A stretch of DNA of 6,065 bases from Nitrospirae bacterium RIFCSPLOW2_12_42_9 (lineage in GTDB: Bacteria > Nitrospirota > 9FT-COMBO-42-15 > HDB-SIOI813), in NCBI GenBank assembly GCA_001805205.1, contig MHER01000160.1, forward strand, positions 1-6,065. The letters are read 5' to 3'. The notes beneath the pieces are model-generated. The model was not told the origin of the DNA, searched no databases, and saw nothing but the letters and a program-made list of their open reading frames with translations. The translations under genes and the position numbers were made by a program. Each line of letters opens with the position of its first letter. The first letter of the stretch is position 1. This document shows positions 1-6,065 of this stretch, piece by piece.

Positions 1-107
1 GTTTTGCCGACTTGTCCAAAAACCCAATCTGCATGAAGATCAGCACGCAGGTAATCAATAAAGACATTTGTATCAAGGATAATCTTTCCGGTTACAGGTA
101 TGGCCAT
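1..107 (-). CDS. vapC: VapC-family PIN-domain toxin, N-terminal part (cut by window edge)
   Basis: The first 35 codons of a PIN-domain ribonuclease are visible; the rest lies beyond the left edge. The translation contains ILDTNVFIDYLRAD, the hallmark first strand of PIN domains: D12 is the first of the acidic metal-binding residues and N14 follows in the usual D-x-N pattern. In this family the toxin is a Mg-dependent endoribonuclease, commonly of tRNA or rRNA, held inactive by its antitoxin. The ATG at 105-107 overlaps the last codons of the upstream antitoxin gene by 16 nt, a typical translational coupling in vapBC operons; a weak AAGAG lies just before it. The family is clear from the motif. 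The RNA target, and whether the full gene is intact, cannot be seen. Confidence 0.85.
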   Translation of the reverse strand, partial: MAIPVTGKIILDTNVFIDYLRADLHADWVFGQVGK

Positions 108-298
108 TTTCTCTTATCGCCTTTTAAAACACCTTTTAACGGCTTTATTGCCTTAATAATCTGTTCTTCTTCCATCAAAAGAGAAAGAGCGCGATCAATG
201 GCCTCCTGTTCAGTTTCAACGTTAAAATACCGCTTGGCAAAATCGATCTTTTTCTGATCCAGTTTAAGATGTTTATTTTTAATAGCTGTTGAATGCAT
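92..298 (-). CDS. vapB: VapB-type antitoxin, ribbon-helix-helix family
   Basis: A small 68-residue protein encoded directly before vapC and overlapping it by 16 nt. Residues about 9-14 (KHLKLD) look like the ribbon strand. They are followed by a helix (QKKIDFAKRYF), a turn, and a second helix (TEQEAIDRALSLLMEEE), matching short VapB antitoxins of the ribbon-helix-helix class that bind DNA as dimers. The basic, hydrophobic tail (IKAIKPLKGVLKG, about 49-60) is the part expected to wrap around the toxin. I chose the ATG at 296-298 because a strong GGAGG (minus strand, 307-311) lies 8 nt before it. An in-frame ATG at 311-313 would give 73 residues, but it overlaps that SD site and has no good RBS of its own. 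Autoregulation is likely through the inverted repeat just upstream. Confidence 0.88.
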   Translation of the reverse strand: MHSTAIKNKHLKLDQKKIDFAKRYFNVETEQEAIDRALSLLMEEEQIIKAIKPLKGVLKGDKRKWPYL

Positions 299-313
299 CT
301 TCTTTTCCTCCAT

Positions 314-336
314 TTATGTACAAATCATGTACATAA
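314..336 (-). promoter_or_regulatory. Putative VapB(C) autoregulatory operator, perfect inverted repeat
   Basis: Two perfect 9-bp arms, TTATGTACA (314-322) and TGTACATAA (328-336), are separated by 5 bp; each arm contains the self-complementary hexamer TGTACA. The element sits just upstream of the antitoxin SD site (307-311), overlaps the end of the predicted -10 box (335-340) and covers the expected transcription start near 328. Ribbon-helix-helix antitoxins commonly bind such palindromes to repress their own operon. The repeat is seen directly; binding by this VapB is inferred. Confidence 0.7.
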
Positions 337-363
337 TATAACATATATATATCCGGATAACAA
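335..363 (-). promoter_or_regulatory. Predicted sigma70-type promoter of vapBC
   Basis: On the minus strand TTGTTA (358-363) is followed by a 17-bp spacer and then TATATT (335-340). This is a 4/6 match to the -35 consensus and a 5/6 match to the -10 consensus at ideal spacing. The start would fall about 7 bp further on, near 328, inside the inverted repeat and about 30 nt before the chosen antitoxin start codon. The AT-rich sequence here raises the chance of accidental matches, but position and spacing agree with the operator. Confidence 0.55.
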
Positions 364-595
364 AACTTTTCCCAGGATCGAAGAACTGAAGATAGGAAGT
401 ACACAGGGATAATAATGGATGACTGACTGAGGTCAAACATTAAGATCCCTCAATAGGCCGCTAATTGATTGCTAAGGAACTTTGCAGGCGCCCGCCAATA
501 AATTATTTGACCACTACTGATATCCACGACCTTGATGTGTCCATCTGGGTTGCCATCTGCAGTAACATGTCCAAAAGATGTGTCATCTTATTTTT
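364..595. other. Intergenic stretch between kinase gene and vapBC; no supported gene
   Basis: I find no convincing gene, RNA or terminator here. On the minus strand 450-587 is open for 45 codons, bounded by TAA (588-590) and TGA (450-452), but it lacks ATG, GTG or TTG in a usable place and any RBS. Its translation (containing NPDGHIKVVDISSGQIIYW) looks somewhat protein-like, so it could be the tail of a decayed gene, though an open run of this length is also expected by chance. No hairpin with a T-run was found after the kinase stop codon on the minus strand. Confidence 0.4.
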
Positions 596-2890
596 TCAGG
601 ACTCCTTATCCAGTATCTCTCTGATCTTTTTCAATAACTCGGTTGGGACAAAAGGCTTTGAGATAAAGCTATGCCCCTTCTCAAGGATTCCCTGCCTCTG
701 AATGATTTCATCATCATATCCGCTTGTAAAAAGAACTTTAATATCAGGCCTCATTTCTCTTATTATATTATATACATCCTTTCCATTCTTTTTTGGCATT
801 ATTACATCAAGGACGAGGAGATGAATTTTATCCCGATTTTCATTGAACTTATTTATGGCATCATCCCCATCTGCTGCTAAAATGACTTTATAGCCCAATC
901 CTTCAAGTAAGAGACTTACAAACCTTCTTACATCAGCCTCGTCCTCAGCAACAAGTATTGTCTCTGTACCATCTGAAGGTCCTGTTTCAACTATTGGTTT
1001 GGATTTGTTAATCTCAGACTTAACCACAGGCAGATATATTTTGAAATCTGTTCCTTTTCCTGATTCACTGTACAAGTTAATATAGCCGTTATGCTGTTTT
1101 ATTATCCCGTAGACAATAGAAAGTCCAAGGCCGGTACCTTTTCCCACCTCTTTAGTTGTAAAGAATGGCTCAAATATCTTTTCCTTTGTAGATTCATCCA
1201 TACCAATTCCAGTATCTGAAACAGTAATCAATACATAATCTCCTGGTGTGCCATAAGAGTGGGTTCTTACAAAATCATTATCAAGCCTTACAACAGTTGC
1301 TGATATAGATAAAAGCCCTCCCTCCGGCATTGCATCCCGGCTATTTGTTACAAGGTTCAAAAAGACCTGTTCCAACTGACCCCTGTCTGCTTTTATTGTG
1401 ATATCTTCCACCGGCATTTGCACTTTTAGCTTAATATGTTCGCCTATGAGTTTTCTCAATAATTTTTCAACACCAGTTATGACATCGTTAATAACTACAA
1501 TTTTTATATCTATTGGTTGTTTTCTGCTGAATGCCAGGAGACTCTTTGTCAGATAAGCAGCCTTTTCTGATGTAGAAAGTATTTGCTCCACATGAGATTT
1601 TAATGTCTGATCTTTTAATTTGATGTGCAGAAAGTGTCCACTTCCTAAAATAACCGTAAGGAGATTATTAATGTCATGTGCAATGCCTCCGGTAAGCTGC
1701 CCGAGGGCCTCCATCTTCTGAGAATGTCTTAGTTGAGCTTCAAGTCTTTCCTTCTCTATCTCAGCCCGCTTCTTCTGAATTACTGAACTGAGCTGAGCTG
1801 TTACTGCAGAAATAAGTTTTACCTGCTGTTCATTTTCCGGGCTAATGATATCTTTGTAATATACCAGAACAGCTAATACCTCATCACCACCTATTATGGG
1901 AACTGCAAGGCCAGTCCTTAGTCCGTTATTTATGGCGCCATCAGACCGGAGATAAATGCTCCCGTTTACACTTACATCCTTAACCCATTCAGGTTTTTTT
2001 GAAGACCATACCCGGCCTGGTAAACCAATGCCAGGCTGAAAAAGATACTTTTCACTAATTGCTTTAAATTTTTCGTATTTTTCATCTTTGAACCAGGTTT
2101 TGGTACATTCAAGGACTGTGCTGTCAGGACGCGGTACCCATGCCTCTCCATAAACCCAGCCAGTTATCTCACATATTTGTTGAAGTACAATCTCTATAGC
2201 AGAGGTAACATCATCTGCATCAGATATCGATACAATCATTGATTGTAAGAGAGATGCCTCTTCTTCTCTCAGCCTTCTCACCTCCTCCTTCTCAATAAAT
2301 TCGATTGCAAAAGAGATATCATCAGAGATCCTTAAAAGGAGTCCTGTAATTTCTTCATTAAAAAAATCAGGCTTATCAGCAAAAAATGTAAAAACGCCTG
2401 CAGGAACACCTTTCATCTTCAAAGGAAAAGATGCGAAGGAACAGAGATTTATTGCCAAAACCTCATTCCGCCACGAAAGCATTCTGGGGTCATTTTCTAT
2501 ATCATTACAGACATCAAACCTTCCCTCATTTATTACAATGCTTGTGGGATTAAGATAATTCAGCAGGTCGCCGGTAACAAACTTTATTACACCCATAACC
2601 TTTTCTTCATCTCCATAGAAAGAGACTGGATTAATTAAGGAGGTATCGGGATCAATTAACCCGATAAATGCTGCCCTGAAAGGGCCCTCTGTACAGGCGA
2701 TGCGGCAGACCTCATCAGAAAGTCCTTTAATATCCCGGACGCGAACAATAATCTCGTTTATCCTGCTTATTACAGAATAGAGCTGATTGAGGCGCAAAAG
2801 CTTCTCTTCACGAAGTTGCATCTCATGTAAAGAGGATTGAAGCCTAGAGACAAGTTCATTTATAGGGTCTTCAATGCCCTGTGAATTCAT
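596..2890 (-). CDS. Soluble hybrid sensor histidine kinase (GAF-GAF-HisKA-HATPase-REC)
   Basis: A 764-residue cytoplasmic hybrid kinase with no signal peptide or membrane segment. Order: N-terminal coiled coil (about 10-50); first GAF-like sensor domain (about 50-200); second GAF domain (about 215-372, with [10 protein letters not shown] and [10 protein letters not shown]); a coiled-coil linker (372-395); HisKA with phosphoacceptor H405 in [11 protein letters not shown]; a HATPase domain with N-box N516, G1 DTGIGM (D559), EPFFTTK (574-580) and GKGTGLGL; and a C-terminal receiver with acidic pair E649/D650, phosphoacceptor D695 (LLVLDVIMP), T722 and K745. All catalytic residues needed for autophosphorylation and internal phosphotransfer are present, so it should be active. 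The ATG at 2888-2890 is preferred because GGGGAG (minus strand, 2897-2902) lies 6 nt before it; an in-frame TTG at 2911 would add 7 residues. It is transcribed divergently from pstS. No DNA-binding output domain is present, so the signal must pass to a separate partner or act through the receiver. The ligand is unknown. Confidence 0.95.
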   Translation of the reverse strand: MNSQGIEDPINELVSRLQSSLHEMQLREEKLLRLNQLYSVISRINEIIVRVRDIKGLSDEVCRIACTEGPFRAAFIGLIDPDTSLINPVSFYGDEEKVMGVIKFVTGDLLNYLNPTSIVINEGRFDVCNDIENDPRMLSWRNEVLAINLCSFASFPLKMKGVPAGVFTFFADKPDFFNEEITGLLLRISDDISFAIEFIEKEEVRRLREEEASLLQSMIVSISDADDVTSAIEIVLQQICEITGWVYGEAWVPRPDSTVLECTKTWFKDEKYEKFKAISEKYLFQPGIGLPGRVWSSKKPEWVKDVSVNGSIYLRSDGAINNGLRTGLAVPIIGGDEVLAVLVYYKDIISPENEQQVKLISAVTAQLSSVIQKKRAEIEKERLEAQLRHSQKMEALGQLTGGIAHDINNLLTVILGSGHFLHIKLKDQTLKSHVEQILSTSEKAAYLTKSLLAFSRKQPIDIKIVVINDVITGVEKLLRKLIGEHIKLKVQMPVEDITIKADRGQLEQVFLNLVTNSRDAMPEGGLLSISATVVRLDNDFVRTHSYGTPGDYVLITVSDTGIGMDESTKEKIFEPFFTTKEVGKGTGLGLSIVYGIIKQHNGYINLYSESGKGTDFKIYLPVVKSEINKSKPIVETGPSDGTETILVAEDEADVRRFVSLLLEGLGYKVILAADGDDAINKFNENRDKIHLLVLDVIMPKKNGKDVYNIIREMRPDIKVLFTSGYDDEIIQRQGILEKGHSFISKPFVPTELLKKIREILDKES

Positions 2891-3175
2891 AAGACACTCC
2901 CCGATTGTCAAAATTTAACCAGCAGGATGTGATTGATGAGATTAGAAAAAATTTCTACCCTGTTACAATATTTAACATAGAATAACGCATAAATCAAGCC
3001 TTTTAATTTGTCGCAATAGCTATTTTTATAAATACCTAACTTTTAGTATAGAGGCCAAAACAAAATCTTCTTAACATTAAAGTCGTAATCTTGTAACATA
3101 TAGAGTGCAGTATAAACATAATCTTATTATATTTTAAAAGGCTGCAGAGAGGGCGTAAAGGGGGAGGAATTAAAT
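2891..3175. promoter_or_regulatory. Divergent intergenic region between kinase gene and pstS
   Basis: This AT-rich 285-bp region must hold the promoters for the minus-strand kinase and the plus-strand pstS. Its right part (3022-3175) is the section copied again at 3795-3948, so pstS regulatory elements there exist twice while the kinase side (2891-3021) exists once. The kinase RBS is GGGGAG at 2897-2902 (minus strand). The pstS RBS is GGAGG at 3163-3167, 8 nt before its ATG. I could not pick a convincing kinase promoter: minus-strand TTG-like hexamers occur, but their -10 partners are poor. Confidence 0.6.
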
Positions 3176-3751
3176 ATGCAATGGTACATGAAAAGTATCA
3201 TTACGGTTCAGATTATCTTTACCTGTACAATCACGTACGCTGCTCAGATTATTAAGATTGATGGCTCCTCCACTGTCTATCCAATAACCGAGGCAGTAGC
3301 AGAAGAGTTTCAGAAGATAGAAAAGGGGAAGACACGGGTTACTGTTGGTATCTCCGGTACCGGCGGAGGTTTTAAGAAATTCTGCAACGGTGAAACAGAT
3401 ATAAGCAATGCATCAAGGCCGATCAAACCAACCGAGGTTGAGCTGTGTAAAAAGAATAGCATAGAATACATTGAACTGCCTGTGGCCTATGATGGTATCG
3501 CACTGATGATTAATCCAAAAAATAACTGGGTTAGTCATATGACTGTAAAAGAGTTAAAAAAGATATGGGAACCGGCAGCACAGGGGAAGATAAAGAAATG
3601 GAATCAGATTCGTACAGCCTGGCATGATAAGGAGATACACCTCTTTGGAGCAGGGGTGGACTCCGGGACGTATGACTACTTTACTGAGGCCATTGTTGGC
3701 AAAGAGCATTCAAGCCGTGGTGACTTTACATCCAGTGAAGATGATAATGTC
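3022..3751 (+). repeat. 730-bp direct repeat, copy 1 (pstS promoter plus 5' part of pstS)
   Basis: This block matches 3795-4524 base for base at a constant offset of 773, except for two differences I found by reading: T3481/G4254 (silent, CCT/CCG) and A3624/C4397 (His/Pro at codon 150). The left limit is clear: T3021 and G3794 differ. The right limit is C3751/C4524, after which copy 1 runs into inverted sequence and copy 2 continues as pstS. It carries 154 bp of upstream DNA, the RBS and the first 192 codons. Confidence 0.97.
3071..3116 (+). promoter_or_regulatory. Weak Pho-box-like element and -10 box upstream of truncated pstS
   Basis: Three 7-bp units spaced 11 bp apart, TTAACAT (3071-3077), GTCGTAA (3082-3088) and GTAACAT (3093-3099), are followed after 11 bp by TATAAA (3111-3116), a 5/6 match to the -10 consensus. 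The spacing resembles PhoB-activated promoters, where Pho-box repeats replace the -35. The units match the enterobacterial CTGTCAT only 4/7, 2/7 and 4/7, so support comes from periodicity, placement and the pst context more than from sequence. PhoB control is an inference. Confidence 0.3.
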
Positions 3752-3763
3752 ACCACGGCTTGA
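3176..3763 (+). pseudogene. pstS: Truncated upstream copy of phosphate-binding protein gene pstS
   Basis: The first 192 codons are those of the intact downstream pstS. The reading frame then enters inverted sequence, adds three foreign residues (TTA) and stops at TGA 3761-3763. The 195-residue product keeps the signal peptide, the [10 protein letters not shown] and GISGTGGGF loops and the GVDSGTYDY loop. It lacks the last 139 residues, so the two-lobed fold cannot close and phosphate binding is not expected. It also has His at position 150 where the intact copy has Pro (TAWPDKE), a position before a phosphate-contacting strand that is usually Pro in the family as far as I recall. RBS and upstream region are intact, so it is probably still transcribed and translated; the product would likely be degraded in the periplasm. 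I treat it as a broken gene made by the duplication, not as a separate functional paralogue. Confidence 0.93.
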
Positions 3764-3794
3764 ATGCTCTTTGCCAACAATGGCCTCAGTAAAG
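3679..3794. repeat. 46-bp perfect inverted repeat (palindromic junction of the duplication)
   Basis: The left arm 3679-3724 is the exact reverse complement of the right arm 3749-3794, with a 24-nt loop at 3725-3748. The left arm is ordinary pstS coding sequence, and the same segment recurs in forward orientation at 4452-4497. The right arm is therefore a short inverted copy placed between two direct copies. In RNA it would form a very stable hairpin. It is followed after one base by TTTTT (3796-3800), so it could act as a terminator or an RNase III substrate between the two pstS copies. The arms were checked base by base; the RNA effect is inferred. Confidence 0.97.
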
Positions 3795-4524
3795 ATTTTT
3801 ATAAATACCTAACTTTTAGTATAGAGGCCAAAACAAAATCTTCTTAACATTAAAGTCGTAATCTTGTAACATATAGAGTGCAGTATAAACATAATCTTAT
3901 TATATTTTAAAAGGCTGCAGAGAGGGCGTAAAGGGGGAGGAATTAAATATGCAATGGTACATGAAAAGTATCATTACGGTTCAGATTATCTTTACCTGTA
4001 CAATCACGTACGCTGCTCAGATTATTAAGATTGATGGCTCCTCCACTGTCTATCCAATAACCGAGGCAGTAGCAGAAGAGTTTCAGAAGATAGAAAAGGG
4101 GAAGACACGGGTTACTGTTGGTATCTCCGGTACCGGCGGAGGTTTTAAGAAATTCTGCAACGGTGAAACAGATATAAGCAATGCATCAAGGCCGATCAAA
4201 CCAACCGAGGTTGAGCTGTGTAAAAAGAATAGCATAGAATACATTGAACTGCCGGTGGCCTATGATGGTATCGCACTGATGATTAATCCAAAAAATAACT
4301 GGGTTAGTCATATGACTGTAAAAGAGTTAAAAAAGATATGGGAACCGGCAGCACAGGGGAAGATAAAGAAATGGAATCAGATTCGTACAGCCTGGCCTGA
4401 TAAGGAGATACACCTCTTTGGAGCAGGGGTGGACTCCGGGACGTATGACTACTTTACTGAGGCCATTGTTGGCAAAGAGCATTCAAGCCGTGGTGACTTT
4501 ACATCCAGTGAAGATGATAATGTC
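3795..4524 (+). repeat. 730-bp direct repeat, copy 2 (pstS promoter plus 5' part of intact pstS)
   Basis: Second member of the direct repeat, matching 3022-3751 with the two differences noted for copy 1. Its left end abuts the inverted segment directly, with no bases shared at that junction (G3794 versus T3021). At its right end it continues into the remaining pstS codons, so this copy keeps the ancestral 3' side. Recombination between the two copies would remove exactly 773 bp and leave one intact pstS with its promoter. Confidence 0.97.
3844..3889 (+). promoter_or_regulatory. Duplicated Pho-box-like element and -10 box upstream of intact pstS
   Basis: This is the copy, 773 bp downstream, of the element at 3071-3116: 7-bp units at 3844-3850, 3855-3861 and 3866-3872, and TATAAA at 3884-3889. 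No base differs between the copies here. It lets the intact pstS and the genes behind it be transcribed independently of the truncated copy, whatever the hairpin at 3679-3794 does to read-through. Assignment as a Pho box is tentative. Confidence 0.3.
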
Positions 4525-4944
4525 CTTGTGCAGGGTATTTCCACTGATGTCCTTTCCCTGGGGTTCTTTGGCATGGCATACTATGAAAACAATAAAGATA
4601 AGTTGAAGCTTGTTGGTATTGACGATGAAAACGATGCAAACGGAAAGGGCCCGATTTTTCCCACGTATGATAATATATTAAAAGGTATATACCAGCCACT
4701 CTCAAGACCAATATATATTTATTTGAGCAAAAAATCTGCAGACAAATCAGAGATAAAGAGATTTACAGAGTTCTATATGAAAAGCGGGGCTGATCTATCA
4801 AAGGAAGTGGGTTATATCGCACTGCCTGATAAGGCATATGAGCTTGCGCTAAAACGGTTTGAAAAGCGGATTACAGGTTCTGTATTTGGTGGTCAGGGTT
4901 CACAAATTGGTGTTAAGATTGAGGAGCTTTTACAGAAAGAGTAA
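3949..4944 (+). CDS. pstS: Periplasmic phosphate-binding protein PstS, intact copy
   Basis: A 331-residue high-affinity phosphate receptor that delivers phosphate to the PstCA channel. A Sec signal peptide (hydrophobic stretch about 7-22, cleavage likely after YA or YAA at 22-23) exports it. Phosphate-binding loops typical of the PstS/SphX group are visible: [10 protein letters not shown] (29-38), [26 protein letters not shown] in pieces across 58-83 (with D75), and [14 protein letters not shown] (158-171). The mature protein has the length and the middle and C-terminal parts ([21 protein letters not shown], then SRPIYIYLS) expected of the family. The start at 3949 has GGAGG (3936-3940) 8 nt upstream; an in-frame ATG at codon 5 is possible but less well spaced. 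There is no lipobox cysteine at the signal-peptide end, which suggests a soluble periplasmic protein. It leads the pst operon, with pstC starting 63 bp after its stop. Its first 192 codons and upstream region are duplicated immediately before it. Confidence 0.97.
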   Translation: MQWYMKSIITVQIIFTCTITYAAQIIKIDGSSTVYPITEAVAEEFQKIEKGKTRVTVGISGTGGGFKKFCNGETDISNASRPIKPTEVELCKKNSIEYIELPVAYDGIALMINPKNNWVSHMTVKELKKIWEPAAQGKIKKWNQIRTAWPDKEIHLFGAGVDSGTYDYFTEAIVGKEHSSRGDFTSSEDDNVLVQGISTDVLSLGFFGMAYYENNKDKLKLVGIDDENDANGKGPIFPTYDNILKGIYQPLSRPIYIYLSKKSADKSEIKRFTEFYMKSGADLSKEVGYIALPDKAYELALKRFEKRITGSVFGGQGSQIGVKIEELLQKE

Positions 4945-5007
4945 AGCGAAAGCCTATCTATCTGATATTGAACTCTGCAGGGAAAATAGTATAGAATAAT
5001 ACGGAAA

Positions 5008-5898
5008 ATGTATAAACAATATCAACGGGTAAAGGAGAGGCTGATAGAAGGGGCGCTTTTTCTGAGCGGCCTTTTTTCAATTTTTATTACCATTGGTATC
5101 ATAGCAGTACTCTTTTTCGAGACATATGAGTTCTTTAAAGAGGTCTCCATATTTGAATTCCTTACTGATACACAATGGACACCATTGTTTTCTGAAAAAC
5201 ATTTTGGCGTACTCCCGCTCTTTGCAGGCACATTTCTTACAACAGTAATAGCAATCATAGTTGCGCTGCCCCTCGGATTGGTCAGTGCCATATTTTTAAG
5301 TGAATATGCACCGGAGAGGATACGGGTAATGATAAAACCTGTATTGGAGATACTCGCTGCCGTTCCTACTGTAGTTTATGGCTATTTTGCCCTTCTCTTT
5401 GTCACCCCCCTTCTTCAAACGATCATACCTGATATCTCAGGTTTTAATGCCTTAAGCCCGGGCATAGTTATGGGTGTAATGATAATCCCGATAGTCTCTT
5501 CCTTAAGTGAGGATGCCATGCATGCAGTTCCAATGGGTCTTAGAGAAGGGGCCTATGCCCTCGGTGCAACAAGATTGCAGGTAGCAACCCGTGTGGTTGT
5601 GCCTGCGGCATTTTCAGGCATTGCTGCATCATTCATACTTGGCATATCAAGGGCTGTAGGGGAGACCATGATCCTTGCAATTGCAGCAGGCCAGCAACCG
5701 AGATTGACCATGAACCCATTTGTACCCATTGAGACTGTAACAGCATATATTGTTCAGGTAAGCCTCGGCGATACACCAACAGGGACAATAGAATATAAGA
5801 CAATATTTGCAGTCGGTATAAGCCTCTTCCTGGTAACCTTTGGATTAAATGTGGTAAGCTACTGGCTCAGAAAGAGATTCAGGGAGGTTTACGAATAA
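5008..5898 (+). CDS. pstC: Phosphate ABC transporter permease PstC
   Basis: A 296-residue inner-membrane permease, close to the usual PstC length, which with PstA forms the phosphate channel. Six hydrophobic segments are visible at about 16-37, 67-97, 115-140, 150-165, 203-228 and 264-287. The cytoplasmic EAA coupling loop that docks the ATPase is at about 168-199 ([20 protein letters not shown], then RVVVPAA). The family motifs [13 protein letters not shown] (118-130) and [15 protein letters not shown] (214-228) separate PstC from other binding-protein-dependent permeases. The N-terminus ([13 protein letters not shown]) is typical of PstC. The start codon at 5008 has only a weak GGAAA next to it, so translation may be low or coupled. 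It lies 63 bp after pstS and 8 bp before pstA, clearly one operon. No frameshift or missing segment is seen. Confidence 0.95.
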   Translation: MYKQYQRVKERLIEGALFLSGLFSIFITIGIIAVLFFETYEFFKEVSIFEFLTDTQWTPLFSEKHFGVLPLFAGTFLTTVIAIIVALPLGLVSAIFLSEYAPERIRVMIKPVLEILAAVPTVVYGYFALLFVTPLLQTIIPDISGFNALSPGIVMGVMIIPIVSSLSEDAMHAVPMGLREGAYALGATRLQVATRVVVPAAFSGIAASFILGISRAVGETMILAIAAGQQPRLTMNPFVPIETVTAYIVQVSLGDTPTGTIEYKTIFAVGISLFLVTFGLNVVSYWLRKRFREVYE

Positions 5899-5906
5899 TA
5901 ATAAAG

Positions 5907-6065
5907 ATGGAGAGGAAGGCTATAAATAAATGGTTTGACAGGTCCTTCTATATAATTGGCCTGATCGCTACACTCATAGGACTGGCAGTACTTTTGGCCC
6001 TTGTTTTAGATATACTTGCAGACGGGCTTGGCAGGCTTGGATGGCAGTTTTTGACAAGCTATCCA
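5907..6065 (+). CDS. pstA: Phosphate ABC transporter permease PstA, N-terminal part (cut by window edge)
   Basis: The first 53 codons of the second channel permease are visible and the frame is open to the right edge. After a basic, amphipathic start (MERKAINKWFDRS) comes one hydrophobic segment (about 16-37, IGLIATLIGLAVLLALVLDIL). It is followed by GLGRLGWQFLTSYP, the periplasmic loop sequence typical of PstA after its first helix. The ATG at 5907 lies 8 bp after the pstC stop; the nearest purine-rich site (AGGGAGG, 5881-5887) is inside the end of pstC and rather far, so translation is probably coupled to pstC. Identity rests on the short N-terminal match plus operon position. pstB and phoU would be expected next. 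Confidence 0.88.
   Translation, partial: MERKAINKWFDRSFYIIGLIATLIGLAVLLALVLDILADGLGRLGWQFLTSYP

Noticed and set aside
299..313. ATG at 313 as the antitoxin start (73 residues)
   Set aside because: It lies next to the operator and overlaps the GGAGG that is ideally placed for the ATG at 298; the extra residues (MEEKK) are simply the translated SD site.
337..357. AT-alternating run (TATATATAT) as a microsatellite or origin element
   Set aside because: It is short and explained as the spacer and -10 region of the vapBC promoter; no DnaA boxes or iterons were seen near it.
465..880. Plus-strand open frames at 465-701 and 671-880
   Set aside because: They mostly lie opposite the 3' end of the kinase gene, have no RBS, and give low-complexity Ile/Phe/Ser-rich translations typical of antisense shadow frames.
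2891..2911. TTG at 2911 as the start of the histidine kinase (771 residues)
   Set aside because: The ATG at 2890 has GGGGAG 6 nt upstream; the TTG has no comparable site and adds only seven residues outside any domain.
3176..3763. A separate, functional short PstS paralogue
   Set aside because: It is nearly base-identical to the intact copy including upstream DNA, and it ends in three residues translated from inverted pstS sequence, so it is a truncation product.
3022..4524. An insertion sequence or integron-like element as the cause of the pstS duplication
   Set aside because: There is no transposase or integrase, no terminal inverted repeats at the limits of the repeat, and no target-site duplication; the only extra sequence is the 43-46 bp inverted piece of pstS itself.
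1..6065. CRISPR array, tRNA or rRNA genes
   Set aside because: No regularly spaced short repeats, no cloverleaf-like sequences and no rRNA-like segments were recognised on reading; the space is almost fully taken by protein genes.

Overview
The window is bacterial DNA with moderate to low GC (about 40% by eye), purine-rich Shine-Dalgarno (SD) sites and diderm-style genes: a soluble GAF-type hybrid sensor kinase, a periplasmic phosphate-binding protein with a Sec signal peptide, and a VapBC module. The style suggests an environmental Gram-negative bacterium of the Nitrospirota or former Deltaproteobacteria kind. That is an impression from protein style and is not proven by the sequence.

Layout. 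Positions 1-363 (minus strand) hold a VapBC toxin-antitoxin module: the antitoxin gene is complete and the toxin gene runs off the left edge. A 23-bp perfect inverted repeat and a good -35/-10 pair sit directly before the antitoxin. Positions 364-595 have no convincing gene, only a start-less 45-codon open stretch. Positions 596-2890 (minus strand) encode a 764-residue hybrid histidine kinase (GAF-GAF-HisKA-HATPase-receiver). Positions 2891-3175 form a divergent intergenic region with a weak Pho-box-like element. Positions 3176-6065 (plus strand) carry the start of a phosphate ABC transporter operon: a truncated pstS copy, an intact pstS, pstC, and the first 53 codons of pstA.

The most unusual structure is at pstS. 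A 730-bp block (promoter region, RBS and first 192 codons) occurs twice in direct orientation (3022-3751 and 3795-4524, offset 773 bp, two mismatches seen). Between the copies lies a short inverted copy of an internal pstS segment (3749-3794, reverse complement of 3679-3724). The order is forward, short inverted, forward: the form of a tandem-inversion duplication. The first junction looks like 3-base snap-back priming (GTC pairing with an upstream GAC). The event cut the upstream pstS to 195 codons and gave the intact downstream copy its own full promoter and RBS. It also left a 46-bp perfect palindromic stem, followed by a T5 run, between the two. It may be a real, recent and unstable rearrangement, or an amplification or assembly chimera. 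The two base differences favour real divergence but do not prove it.

How the genes fit: PstS captures phosphate in the periplasm and PstC/PstA form the membrane channel; an ATPase (PstB) and PhoU would be expected beyond the right edge. The divergent kinase is a possible local regulator but is not a canonical PhoR. I see no novel defence or mobile system; the rearrangement is the main discovery candidate.
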